Shown piece after piece: positions 16,857 to 25,400 of a DNA stretch of 64,000 nucleotides (the stretch's first letter is position 1; each line of letters starts with the position of its first letter). The position numbers were made by a program, and so were the translations under genes. The DNA is from Streptomyces sp. Tue6028. GTDB lineage: Bacteria > Actinomycetota > Actinomycetes > Streptomycetales > Streptomycetaceae. The DNA is taken from positions 186,001 through 250,000 of the forward strand of contig NZ_MLCE01000026.1 in NCBI RefSeq assembly GCF_002300165.1, written 5' to 3'. The notes beneath the pieces are model-generated. The model was given only the letters and a program-made list of their open reading frames with translations, did not search any database and was not told where the DNA came from.

Positions 16857-16923
16857 GCCCCCAGTGTCACAAACGCAGCGGTCGCACCGGCCCATGAGCG
16901 CCCCGGCCGCGGCGGCACGCGCG

Positions 16924-17649
16924 TCACAGCAGGTGCGCGGCGTCCCCGAGCACCGGGATCACGCGGCGGGCCAGCGAGCCCACCGCCCCGTCCGCCGTCT
17001 CCATGGCCAGTGCCGCCTTCACCACCGCCGCGGTCTGCGCGTCCCGGCCCGCACCCGCCGCGAGCGTCGCGACGAACTGCTCCACGAGCCAGTCCCGCAG
17101 CTCGTCGAGCGGCGGCTCCTTGTCCTCGTCCAGCCAGATCAGCGAGGCGGCCTCCACGGCGGTGATCCACATCCGCACGGTCATGCGCAGCCGCGGCCCG
17201 GGATCGCGGACGGCCAGATGATCGAGGATGTGCTGGGCGGCGGCCCGGCGCACCCCGTCCACGATGGCCGTGGTCCGGGACGTCTCCACGACACTGCCGC
17301 CCTGGAGCAGGGCGCTGAACCCGGCGTCGTGCTCGTCGACGAAGGCGAGATAGCGGTCGAGGGCCCGCCCGAGCCGCTGGGTGAGCGGCCCCTGCGGCGG
17401 CTCCGCGAAGCACTGCTCCAGCTCCTCCGCGGCGGACCGCAGGGCGGCCTCGTACAGCTGCTGCTTGCCGCCCGGGAAGTACCGGTACACCAAGGGCCGT
17501 GACACCCCGGCCGCCTCCGCCACGTCGTCCAGCGAGACCTCCTCGGGCGCTCGCTGGGCGAACAGCGACAGCGCCGCGTCGAGGAGCTGGCTGCGCCGTT
17601 CCTCGACGCTGAGCCGACGGTATGCGGGGGTGGGCGCCTGCGAGGTCAT
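16924..17649 (-). CDS. TetR-family transcriptional regulator
   Basis: A 241-residue regulator. The HTH covers residues about 17-63 ('RRSQLLDAALSLFAQRA', 'VSLDDVAEAAGVSRPLVYRYF'). The rest is the helical ligand-binding and dimer domain. ATG 17649 is preferred over the upstream in-frame start because the conserved part begins just after it. It is followed upstream by the first di-iron protein gene on the same strand, and a dyad in the divergent promoter 18716-18853 is a plausible operator. Confidence 0.92.
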   Translation of the reverse strand: MTSQAPTPAYRRLSVEERRSQLLDAALSLFAQRAPEEVSLDDVAEAAGVSRPLVYRYFPGGKQQLYEAALRSAAEELEQCFAEPPQGPLTQRLGRALDRYLAFVDEHDAGFSALLQGGSVVETSRTTAIVDGVRRAAAQHILDHLAVRDPGPRLRMTVRMWITAVEAASLIWLDEDKEPPLDELRDWLVEQFVATLAAGAGRDAQTAAVVKAALAMETADGAVGSLARRVIPVLGDAAHLL

Positions 17650-17779
17650 GTCCGGCAGCGTAACCGGACAGCGACGGACAGCCCTCACGCGCCCGCGACC
17701 GCCCCGGGCCGGAACGCCGGCACAGGCGTACGGACCCGTGGCCGCCCGGGCGGGCGATCGTACGCCGGGCGGACGGGCG

Positions 17780-18715
17780 TCAGGCCAGCAGACCGGACGA
17801 CTTCCACAGCCTGCGCCCGGCGCCCCGCAGCACCCCGATGTCGTCGAGGAAGTCCGTCAGCCGCTTGGCGCCGGTCTGCATCACCTCGCGGCGGTGGCCA
17901 CTGGCCTTGACCTGGGCCAACGCCTCGCGCTTGTCGAGTCCGACGTTCGTGTAGACCTCGGGATTGACGAAGGCGACCGAGAAGACGCGCGCGAACTCGC
18001 CGGAGGTCAGCCGCGTGAACTCCTGGGACCAGCGCGGGGCGGTCACCATCTGGCGCCGCAGCTCCTCCCGCGCGTAGCGCACGTGCCGGGCCTCCTCCAC
18101 CACGTGGATGCGGGTGACGCCGCGGATGAGGGTCTGCACCCGCTCGTCCGGGAAGGTCAGCCGCTGCATCCAGTCGAGGATCTCCTCGCCGAGCAGCGTG
18201 GCCGTGAAGGACCCGGGCGTGGTCGAGATGGTCTTGAAGAGCCGCCCGAGGTTCTGATGGGCGCGGCTGACCGGGTAGTACGGCGTTCCACCGCGCGTGA
18301 TCAGCCGGGCGAACATCTTCGAGTGCCGGCACTCGTCCTCGATCTCGGTCAGCGCGTAGCGCACGTGCGCGCTCGTCGCCGCCTTGTCGTAGATGTGCCG
18401 CACCAGCAGCTGCATGAGGATGATCTCGAACCAGATCCCCAGCGACGCCAGGGCCGCGGCCTCGTGCTGCGAGAGCGCGATCCGCTGCTCCTCGCTCATC
18501 CGCCGCCACAGCGGGGTGTCGTACAGGGACACGAGCTCCGGGGGCCAGAACCACTTGCCCTCCTCGAAGGGCGCCTCCCAGTCCAGCTCCTTGTCCGGAT
18601 CGAAGGAGTGCTTGGCGGAAGAGTCGAGCAGCCGCTCGGCCACCTGTTCCCGGTCCTTGAGCCGACCGAGCGCGTCGCGGAGACCATCGAGTGCGTCTTC
18701 CGTCACCGTCGTCAT
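17780..18715 (-). CDS. AurF-like di-iron oxygenase
   Basis: A 311-residue ferritin-like di-iron protein related to AurF, the p-aminobenzoate N-oxygenase. Iron ligands are visible as 'EIEDECRHSKMF' near residue 130 and 'HVVEEARHVRYA' near residue 205, with further Glu residues in the helices 'GIWFEIILMQ' and 'LLGEEILDWM'. The start at 18715 is preceded by GAGGTGGGA. It is divergent from a second di-iron protein gene, and the TetR gene lies just downstream. Substrate unknown. Confidence 0.87.
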   Translation of the reverse strand: MTTVTEDALDGLRDALGRLKDREQVAERLLDSSAKHSFDPDKELDWEAPFEEGKWFWPPELVSLYDTPLWRRMSEEQRIALSQHEAAALASLGIWFEIILMQLLVRHIYDKAATSAHVRYALTEIEDECRHSKMFARLITRGGTPYYPVSRAHQNLGRLFKTISTTPGSFTATLLGEEILDWMQRLTFPDERVQTLIRGVTRIHVVEEARHVRYAREELRRQMVTAPRWSQEFTRLTSGEFARVFSVAFVNPEVYTNVGLDKREALAQVKASGHRREVMQTGAKRLTDFLDDIGVLRGAGRRLWKSSGLLA

Positions 18716-18778
18716 GACTGTTCCCACCTCGTCGTACGGGATCTACAGGAGTTACCGGCGGTCACGTCTTATGAGACT

Positions 18779-18792
18779 GCTTGTCAGCAAGC
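18779..18792. promoter_or_regulatory. Candidate TetR operator between di-iron genes
   Basis: GCTTG-N4-CAAGC is an inverted repeat in the 138-bp divergent promoter. A related half-site (CTTGTTGACG) lies about 20 bases to the right. Position and size fit the adjacent TetR regulator, but the link is inferred. Confidence 0.45.
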
Positions 18793-18853
18793 TCGTCAAT
18801 CCCCTGCGCGCGACTTGTTGACGACGCGTCTACCCCGTGTGAGCCTGCGATGT

Positions 18854-19960
18854 ATGTCCACTCATGAGCTGTACGCGAAGGACGCGGGGGATCCCCGCTG
18901 GGAGGTTCCGGCCTCCGGGGCGGCACGTTTCAGCTGGGAGTACGACGACGGTCGCGACCGGCTGCTCGCCCTCTACCAGAAGGGCAAGGACAAGCAGTGG
19001 GACGGCCAGAAGCGCATCGACTGGGCGCTGGAGGTCGACCCGTACGACCCGCTGGGCACCCCCGACGAGTCGATGACGCTGTACGGAACCCCGTACTGGG
19101 CGAAGCTCACCGACCGGGACAAGAGCGAACTGCGCATGCACTACGCCTCCTGGCAGTTCAGCCAGTTCCTGCACGGTGAACAGGGCGCGATGGTCTGCGC
19201 GGCGCGCATCGTCGAATCGGTCCCCGACCTCGACGCCAAGTTCTACTCGGCCACCCAGACGATGGACGAGGCCCGTCACGCGGAGATCTACGCGCGCTTC
19301 CTGCACGAGAAGATCGGCATGCTCTACCCGATCAACGACAACCTCCAGGCACTCCTCGGCGACACCCTCCGCGACTCCCGCTGGGACATGCCGTACCTCG
19401 GGATGCAGGTCCTGATCGAGGGGCTGGCCCTCGCCGCCTTCGGCATGATCCGCGACACCACCGACAAACCCCTGCCGCAGCAGATCCTCGCCTACGTCAT
19501 GCAGGACGAGGCCCGCCACGTCGCCTTCGGCCGCATGGCCCTGCGCGACCACTACCGGCAGCTCTCCGACGCCGAACTGCGCGAGCGCGAGGAGTTCGTC
19601 ATCGAGGGCTGCTACCTGATGCGGGACCGGCTGCGCGGCACCGAGGTCCTGGAGAACTTCGGCATCCCGAAGGCCGAGGCCGAGGAGTACAGCGAGCAGT
19701 CCGAGTTCCTGCACCTGTTCCGCCGGCTGCTCTTCAGCCGCATCGTCCCCTGCGTCAAGGACATCGGTCTGTGGGGCAAACGCCTCCAGCAGGCCTACGT
19801 CGACATGGGCGTCTTCGAGATGGGCGACTCCAACCTGGACCTGCTGATGGCCCAGGACGAGGAGATCGCCGAACAACTGGACGCGCGGCGGTTCGCCGAG
19901 GAGGAGAAGGAACGCGTCGCCGAGGTGGCGGACGCCGTCGAGCAGGGCGCGCAGTCCTGA
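18854..19960 (+). CDS. Ferritin-like di-iron oxygenase/oxidase
   Basis: A 368-residue protein with two carboxylate-bridged di-iron half-sites: 'FLHGEQGAMVCAARIVESV' with 'TQTMDEARHAEIYARF' (about 95-145) and 'IEGLALAAFGMI' with 'MQDEARHVAFGRMAL' (about 185-230). The pattern is that of ribonucleotide-reductase R2-like and AurF-like oxygenases, with EARH in both halves. A charged helical tail follows. ATG 18854 has only a weak ribosome site, so the message may be nearly leaderless. It is divergent from the other di-iron gene. Confidence 0.87.
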   Translation: MSTHELYAKDAGDPRWEVPASGAARFSWEYDDGRDRLLALYQKGKDKQWDGQKRIDWALEVDPYDPLGTPDESMTLYGTPYWAKLTDRDKSELRMHYASWQFSQFLHGEQGAMVCAARIVESVPDLDAKFYSATQTMDEARHAEIYARFLHEKIGMLYPINDNLQALLGDTLRDSRWDMPYLGMQVLIEGLALAAFGMIRDTTDKPLPQQILAYVMQDEARHVAFGRMALRDHYRQLSDAELREREEFVIEGCYLMRDRLRGTEVLENFGIPKAEAEEYSEQSEFLHLFRRLLFSRIVPCVKDIGLWGKRLQQAYVDMGVFEMGDSNLDLLMAQDEEIAEQLDARRFAEEEKERVAEVADAVEQGAQS

Positions 19961-19961
19961 C

Positions 19962-19987
19962 CGGCCGGACCGGGGCGGTCCCGGCCG
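19962..19987. terminator. Terminator between di-iron and DUF3291 genes
   Basis: CGGCCGGACC pairs with GGTCCCGGCCG (one bulge, short loop) just after the stop codon of the di-iron gene, between convergent genes. Confidence 0.7.
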
Positions 19988-20069
19988 ACCCCGTCGCATC
20001 GACGGCACCGGCCCCCGCACCGCGGGCGGAAATCGACGGCGCCCGCACCGGGCCGCGTACCGAAACCCC

Positions 20070-20531
20070 CTAGCCCTGCGGAGGGAACGACGTCCGCAGG
20101 GTGAACGCGTGCGCCGTCGGCCCGTGCTCACGCAGGTGGAGGAGACGGGCCTCGGCCTCCCGCACGGTCGGCCGGTGCCCCGCCGGGACCCACCACAGCA
20201 CCGTCACCGCCTCGTCGAGGCGTTCGAACCACTCGCGGCGGCGGGCCAGCAGCTCACGGTGCTGCCCCTGGTACATGAACGCGGTCAGCGCGTTCGTGTC
20301 GCGCCAGGTGGACATGTTGACGATCAGCCAGTCGTCCCCGAACACGGGGACGTCCGTCGCGTTGCCCGACTCGCTCTGCAGCCGCCAGACGAAGCCGTCC
20401 GCCGCGTCCGCGACGGCGTTCACCGGGTCGAGCGCCTCCACGAAATCCTTCAACTGAGGCGAGTCCAAAGGGGCCTTGAGACGGGCGATGTTCACCTGGG
20501 CGAGCTCGTGCACGGCAGGAGACTGAGTCAT
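20070..20531 (-). CDS. DUF3291 domain protein
   Basis: A 153-residue protein of the DUF3291 family, a dimeric alpha/beta-barrel fold related to antibiotic-biosynthesis monooxygenases. It shows 'LAQVNIARLKAPLDSPQLKDF', 'DGFVWRLQ', 'VNMSTWRDTNALTAFMY' and 'LWWVPAGHRPTVREAEARL', all typical of the family. Activity unknown. It is separate from the PBP gene (44-bp gap) and may be read from its own promoter. Confidence 0.9.
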   Translation of the reverse strand: MTQSPAVHELAQVNIARLKAPLDSPQLKDFVEALDPVNAVADAADGFVWRLQSESGNATDVPVFGDDWLIVNMSTWRDTNALTAFMYQGQHRELLARRREWFERLDEAVTVLWWVPAGHRPTVREAEARLLHLREHGPTAHAFTLRTSFPPQG

Positions 20532-20575
20532 GACCGAACGTTAGGTCGGCGTGGGTGCCGGGCGACACCCCCGTC

Positions 20576-22033
20576 TCAGAACCCGAGCACCGCCTTCATC
20601 ACCGCCTTGGCGATCGGCCCCGCGTTCCCGCCGCCGCTGATCTCCCCGCGGTCGGCGGCCGCGTCCTCGACGACGACCGCGACGGCCACCGCCGGCTCCA
20701 GCGAGCCCTCGGCCTGCGCCCAGGAGATGAACCATGCGTACGGCACCCCGGAGTTGCCGATCCCGTGCTGGGCGGTGCCGGTCTTGCCGCCGACGGTGGC
20801 GCCGGGAATGGCGGCGTTCCTGCCGGTGCCCTCGCGCACGACGTCGGTCATGAGCTCGCGCATCTGCTGCGCGGTCGCCGGGCTCATCGCCTGGTGGAGG
20901 GTCCGCTGCCCGGTCGTGGCGACCGTGCGGCCCCCCTGCGTGGTCGTCCGCTCCACCAGGTACGGCGCCTTGACCGAGCCGCCGCCCGCGACGGCCGACG
21001 AGATCATCGCCATCTGCAGGGGAGTCGCCCGGGTGTCGAACTGTCCGATGGAGGAGAGCGCCAGCTGCGCCCTGTCGAGCGTCAGGTCGAAGTTGCTCGG
21101 CGAGACGGAGAACGGGATCTTCAGCTTCCGGTCGTTGAAGCCGAAGTCCGTCGCCGCGCGCGTCATGTCGCCGAGGCCGATGTCCACTCCCAGCTTCGCG
21201 AAGACCGAGTTGCAGGACCATTCGAAGGCGTACCGCACGGAGGCGTTCTCGCAGCCGTCGACCTCATTGGTGAGCGAGGTCGTCGTGCCGGGGAGCCGGT
21301 AGGGGTCGGGCGACTCGGTCCGCGCGTCGAGGTCCCTCACCACGCCCGCGTCCAGCGCCGCGGCGGCGGTCACCACCTTGAACGTCGACCCGGGCGGATA
21401 CGTCTGCCGGATCGCGCGGTTGAGCATCGGCTTGCTCGGCGCGTCGTTCAGCCGGTTCCAGGCCCGTGTCGCCGACGGTCCCGTCCCGGACAGCTCCGCG
21501 GGGTCGTACGACGGCGTGGACACCAGCGCGAGGATCTTCCCCGTGGCCGGTTCGACCGCGGCGACCGCGCCCCGGCGCCCGGCGAGCCCGTCGTACGCCG
21601 CCCGCTGGGCCGCCGAGTTCAGAGTGGTGACGATCTTTCCGCCGGGGTTCTGGGTGCGGGTGACGTCGTTCCACAGGGGGAGCGGGGCGAGCATCGGGTC
21701 GGTGCCGGAGAGGATCTCGTCGCCCGCGTTCTCCAGGAACGTCGTCCCGTACAGCTGGGAGGCGAAGCCGGTGACGGGCGCGTACAACGGGCCGTCCGTG
21801 TACGTCCGTTCGAAGCGCAGCTGCTCGCCCGTGTCCGCGGAGCCGGTGACCGTCCTGCCGTCGACGAGGATGTCCCCGCGCGGTTGCTCGTAGCGTGCGA
21901 TCGCCTGACGGCGGTTCGCCACGTTGTCGTCGTAGGACGAGGCCAGGAAGACCTGGACGCGGGCGGCGTTCACGAGGAGCGCGACGAGCAGCACGGCACA
22001 CAGCCCGGCGGCCCGGCGGATGTACTTGGTCAT
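20576..22033 (-). CDS. Penicillin-binding protein, transpeptidase (FtsI/PbpA type)
   Basis: A 485-residue class B PBP that cross-links peptidoglycan. It has an N-terminal membrane anchor (residues 7-25), a PBP dimerisation region (about 50-150), and a transpeptidase domain with all three motifs: S216-TFK, S273-C-N and K417-TG. The length is short, as in the PbpA subgroup of actinobacteria. It lies 19 bp after the SEDS gene and almost certainly forms its partner (glycosyltransferase plus transpeptidase). The site is away from the division cluster, so this is the paralogous pair likely used in sporulation or hyphal wall growth. Confidence 0.95.
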   Translation of the reverse strand: MTKYIRRAAGLCAVLLVALLVNAARVQVFLASSYDDNVANRRQAIARYEQPRGDILVDGRTVTGSADTGEQLRFERTYTDGPLYAPVTGFASQLYGTTFLENAGDEILSGTDPMLAPLPLWNDVTRTQNPGGKIVTTLNSAAQRAAYDGLAGRRGAVAAVEPATGKILALVSTPSYDPAELSGTGPSATRAWNRLNDAPSKPMLNRAIRQTYPPGSTFKVVTAAAALDAGVVRDLDARTESPDPYRLPGTTTSLTNEVDGCENASVRYAFEWSCNSVFAKLGVDIGLGDMTRAATDFGFNDRKLKIPFSVSPSNFDLTLDRAQLALSSIGQFDTRATPLQMAMISSAVAGGGSVKAPYLVERTTTQGGRTVATTGQRTLHQAMSPATAQQMRELMTDVVREGTGRNAAIPGATVGGKTGTAQHGIGNSGVPYAWFISWAQAEGSLEPAVAVAVVVEDAAADRGEISGGGNAGPIAKAVMKAVLGF

Positions 22034-22052
22034 GGCGCGACCTCCCGGCCGT

Positions 22053-23429
22053 TCACGGCGCCGCCGTCCCGTCGTACTGGCTGCGGGCCACGTCGCTGAT
22101 CCGGATCAGCAGCGCCACGATGATCCAGTTGGTGACGACCGACGAGCCGCCCTGCGCGAGGAAGGGCATCGCCATCCCGGTCAGCGGGATCAGGCCGGTC
22201 ACCCCGCCCGCGATCACGAACACCTGGAGCGCGACGATCGACGCCAGGCCGATCGCGAGGAGCCGCCCGAACGGGTCGCGCAGCGCGAGGCCCGCCCGGT
22301 AGCCGCGCTCCACGAGCAGGGCGTAGAGCAGGAAGATCGCCGACAGGCCGGCCAGCCCCAGCTCCTCGCCCGCGGTCGCCAGGATGAAGTCCGACTTGGC
22401 GGCGAAGCCGATCAGGATGGAGTGGCCGAGCCCCAGACCGGTACCGGTCACCCCTCCGGCGGCGAACGAGAAGAGGGACTGGGCGAGTTGGTTGGGTCCC
22501 TGGCCCGCCTCGATCGAGGCGAAGGGGTGCATCCAGTCCTGCACCCGGCCGTGCACATGCGGTTCGAGGCGGCCGACGGCCATCGCGCCCGCGCAGGCCA
22601 GCAGCAGCCCGACGGCGATCCAGCCGGTGCGTCCGGTGGCGACATACAGCAGGATCACGAACAGCCCGAAGAACAGCAGGGACGTCCCCAGGTCCCGCTC
22701 CAGCACCAGCACGCCCACGCTCAGCAGCCAGATCGCGACGATCGGTCCCAGCACCCGGCCGGCCGGCAGCTGGAGCCGCTCGAACCGCCAGATCCGGCGG
22801 CCCGCGTAGGCGAGCGCGTTGCGGTTGGCGGCGAGGTATCCGGCGAAGAACACCGCCAGCAGCACCTTAGCGAACTCGCCCGGCTGGATGGAGAATCCGG
22901 CGATCCTGATCCAGATGCGGGCGCCGTTCACCGCCGGGAAGAAGATCGGCAGCGTCAGCAGGCCCAGCGCGGCGACCACGGAGACGTACGTGTACCGCTG
23001 GAGCACCCGGTGGTCGCGCAGGAAGAGCACGGCCGCGATGAAGAACGCGACGCCCAGCGTCGACCAGATCAGCTGGATGGGGGCGGCCTGGTCGGCCGGG
23101 GTGTCGAGGTCGAGCCGGTAGATGAGGATCAGTCCGAGACCGTTGAGGAGGACGGCGATGGGGAGCAGCAGCGGATCGGCGTACGGCGCCCGGAACCGCA
23201 CGGCGACGTGCGCGAGGAGGGCGAGCACGCCGAGCCCGGCGCCGTATCCGGCGGCGCCGGGCGGGACGGTGCCGTGCCGTGCGAGACCCACGGCGCAGTA
23301 GCCGCACACGCAGAGCAGGACGGCGACGACGATGAGGGTGAACTCGATGCCACGGCGCCGGGGCAGGCGTACGGCCGGGGTGGGCGGGTCCGCCACCACG
23401 GTCGTTCCGGGCAGTCCGGGCTGGATCAT
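22053..23429 (-). CDS. SEDS-family peptidoglycan glycosyltransferase (FtsW/RodA)
   Basis: A 458-residue polytopic membrane protein with about ten to twelve helices. Family signatures are 'NGLGLILIYRLD', 'GARIWIRIAGFSIQPGEFAK', 'LERDLGTSLLFFGLF', 'GGVTGTGLGLGHS', 'AKSDFILATAGEELG' and 'GVTGLIPLTGMAMPFLAQGGSS'. SEDS proteins polymerise glycan strands with a cognate class B PBP, the gene 19 bp downstream. The start at 23429 gives a cytoplasmic tail of about 30 residues. A strong hairpin lies upstream and isolates this operon from the next gene. Confidence 0.95.
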   Translation of the reverse strand: MIQPGLPGTTVVADPPTPAVRLPRRRGIEFTLIVVAVLLCVCGYCAVGLARHGTVPPGAAGYGAGLGVLALLAHVAVRFRAPYADPLLLPIAVLLNGLGLILIYRLDLDTPADQAAPIQLIWSTLGVAFFIAAVLFLRDHRVLQRYTYVSVVAALGLLTLPIFFPAVNGARIWIRIAGFSIQPGEFAKVLLAVFFAGYLAANRNALAYAGRRIWRFERLQLPAGRVLGPIVAIWLLSVGVLVLERDLGTSLLFFGLFVILLYVATGRTGWIAVGLLLACAGAMAVGRLEPHVHGRVQDWMHPFASIEAGQGPNQLAQSLFSFAAGGVTGTGLGLGHSILIGFAAKSDFILATAGEELGLAGLSAIFLLYALLVERGYRAGLALRDPFGRLLAIGLASIVALQVFVIAGGVTGLIPLTGMAMPFLAQGGSSVVTNWIIVALLIRISDVARSQYDGTAAP

Positions 23430-23489
23430 GTCCGGAACGTAGCAAGCGGTGAACCTGATGTCCCGTTATGTAGTGATAAACGGGCTGTT

Positions 23490-23531
23490 CCGGTGTACCT
23501 CACGGGGTGCGATCCCGGTGAGGTACACCGG
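23490..23531. terminator. Strong hairpin upstream of the SEDS gene
   Basis: Perfect 14-base arms (CCGGTGTACCTCAC and its complement) with a further GGG/CCC inner pair in the 14-base loop. It sits 12 bases after the stop codon of the SH3-like gene, which reads leftward, so it most likely terminates that gene. Confidence 0.85.
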
Positions 23532-23542
23532 TGAGCCGGAAC

Positions 23543-24001
23543 TCAGCACCACGGGGGCGTGACGCCGAAGGTCTCGATGGAACGGGCCGGGGCCCAGGAC
23601 CAGGTGCCGTCGGCGAGCAGGTACCAGATCGTGTCGCCGTCGACCGGCTCGCCATTGGTCCTGCAGAAGATCCCGACCGGCTCGCCGTGCCGGGCGATAC
23701 GGATCAACCGCCCGCCGCGGAACGGGTCGCTGCGCAGCGCCAGCCCGCGGGGGGCGTCGACCCTGCCCCGGGTCACGAACCCCGCGTCGATGCCGCTGAA
23801 CCCGAAGCCGAACTCGTCGTCGAAGCCGATGCTGCGCCCGATGCCCGTGTCGAAGGTGGCATCGGCCTCCTGGCTGAGGCCGACGTCGAGCCCCGAGGTC
23901 ATCGCCTCGTCGGCGAGGGCGGGGCCGGCTCCGGCGAGGGCGAAGAGGCTCGCGGCGGCGACCGCTATGCCGAGCCTGCTGCACGTGGACCGCAGGAACA
24001 T
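23543..24001 (-). CDS. Secreted SH3-like protein
   Basis: A 152-residue exported protein. The start at 24001 has GGAGGAG upstream and gives a signal peptide ('LGIAVAAASLFALAGAGPALA'). After an acidic, Gly-rich stretch (about 30-70), residues about 75-150 resemble a bacterial SH3-like domain: 'GLALRSDPFRGGRLI', 'EPVGIFCRTNGE', 'TIWYLLADGTWSWAPARSI'. Such domains bind cell-wall or protein ligands. Two cysteines, one of them the C-terminal residue, may pair. Confidence 0.8.
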   Translation of the reverse strand: MFLRSTCSRLGIAVAAASLFALAGAGPALADEAMTSGLDVGLSQEADATFDTGIGRSIGFDDEFGFGFSGIDAGFVTRGRVDAPRGLALRSDPFRGGRLIRIARHGEPVGIFCRTNGEPVDGDTIWYLLADGTWSWAPARSIETFGVTPPWC

Positions 24002-24140
24002 GGGGGACTCCTCCGAGTAGGCGCGGATCTGACTTATCGCCACATTAGGAGCGGAGTCGGGCGCACGCAGGTCACGCTGCGCCATCGGGGACCGGGCTGC
24101 TCCGTACGGTCGTCCGCGGGGCCGGGTGCGGGTGCGGCGC

Positions 24141-25400
24141 TCAGGAGGGACCGGACTGAGGGAGCGTCAGCGTCGCCACCGCGCCGCCGTCGGGGGCGTT
24201 GGCGAACAGCAGCCGGGCGCCCAGCACCTCGGACTGGCCCAGGGCGATCGTCAGCCCGAGCCCGTGTCCCTTCGCCCCGCCCTCCGTGCGGAAGCGCTGC
24301 GGCCCGTGATCCAGCAGGTAGTCCGGATAGCCCTCGCCGTGGTCCCGCACCGTGACGACCGGCCCGTCCACCGTCAGCATCACCGGGCCCGCGCCGTGGT
24401 TGTGCGCGTTCGCCACGAGATTGCCGAGCACCCGCTCCAGCCGCCGCCGGTCGGTCTCCACCCGCGCGTCCCGTACGACCCTGACCTCGGTGTCCGTCCC
24501 GGACGCGCGCACCACCCGCTCGGCCAGCGGGGCGAGCTGCTCCGAGTCCAGGTCGAGGCGTTCGCTGCGCGCGTCCAGGCGGGAGATCTCCAGCAGGTCC
24601 TCGGTGAGCGTGCGCAGTGCCGCCACCCGGTCGCGCACCAGCTCCGTCGGCCGTCCCGGCGGCAGCAGTTCGGCCGCCGCGTGCAGCCCGGTCAGCGGGG
24701 TGCGCAGTTCGTGCGCCACGTCGGCGGTGAAGCGCTGCTCGCTCAGCAGCTTGCTCTGGAGCGACGACGCCATGGTGTCGAGGGCCCCCGCGACGGCGGC
24801 CACCTCGTCCTGCGGGCGCGTGGGGTCCTGCGCGCACGGGTCGTTCACGCGGGCGTCCAGATCACCCGCGCTGATCCGCCGCGCCACCAGGGCCGTCGCG
24901 TGCAGCCGTCGCGTCACCCGCGTCACCGCGAACGAGCCGACCAGCAGCGTCGCGCCGATCGCCAGCGCCGAAGACCACACGATCGACCGGTCCAGGGTCT
25001 CGATGGTGTGCGCGCCCTGCGCGTAGTCGTACTGGACGGCGAGCGCGCGTCCCCCGTCCGCGGGCCCGGCCGCCCACATGGTGGGGTGCGCCGTCCGGTC
25101 GGCGACCATCGTGCCGCGCTTCCCACCCGCCGCCAGCGCGCGCAGCGTGACCGGCAGCCCGGGCGGGTCGACGCCCGCGCCGGCCGGCAGCCGGTCGCCC
25201 GCCTCGTACGCGGCCGTCACGTCCGTGAGCCGGTCGAGCGCGCGCCCGCGTGCCTCGCCGACCGTCTGGTTGGTCACCGAGACGTGCACGAGGATCCCGA
25301 GGAGCGCGGCCAGGCCGCAGCAGATCACCGTGATGAAGGCGGCCGCCTTCCAGGTGAGGGTGGCGGTCCAGCGCGGCAGACGCAGGAGGGGCCGCCTCAT
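24141..25400 (-). CDS. Membrane sensor histidine kinase
   Basis: A 419-residue HisKA-type kinase. It has TM1 (about 13-38), an extracytoplasmic loop of about 110 residues, TM2 ('SSALAIGATLLVGSFAV'), HAMP, the H box 'FTADVAHELRTPLTGLHA', the N box 'NLVANAHNHG', 'VRDHGEGYP' and 'GHGLGLTIA'. Its ATG overlaps the stop of the lipoprotein gene (ATGA), so the two are coupled. No response-regulator gene lies beside it or elsewhere in this window except a distant receiver-only protein at 58.9 kb. Confidence 0.93.
   Translation of the reverse strand: MRRPLLRLPRWTATLTWKAAAFITVICCGLAALLGILVHVSVTNQTVGEARGRALDRLTDVTAAYEAGDRLPAGAGVDPPGLPVTLRALAAGGKRGTMVADRTAHPTMWAAGPADGGRALAVQYDYAQGAHTIETLDRSIVWSSALAIGATLLVGSFAVTRVTRRLHATALVARRISAGDLDARVNDPCAQDPTRPQDEVAAVAGALDTMASSLQSKLLSEQRFTADVAHELRTPLTGLHAAAELLPPGRPTELVRDRVAALRTLTEDLLEISRLDARSERLDLDSEQLAPLAERVVRASGTDTEVRVVRDARVETDRRRLERVLGNLVANAHNHGAGPVMLTVDGPVVTVRDHGEGYPDYLLDHGPQRFRTEGGAKGHGLGLTIALGQSEVLGARLLFANAPDGGAVATLTLPQSGPS

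Noticed and set aside
17381..18853. Long N-terminal extension of the second di-iron protein
   Set aside because: Overlaps the TetR and AurF-like genes on the other strand and has no protein-like features before ATG 18854.
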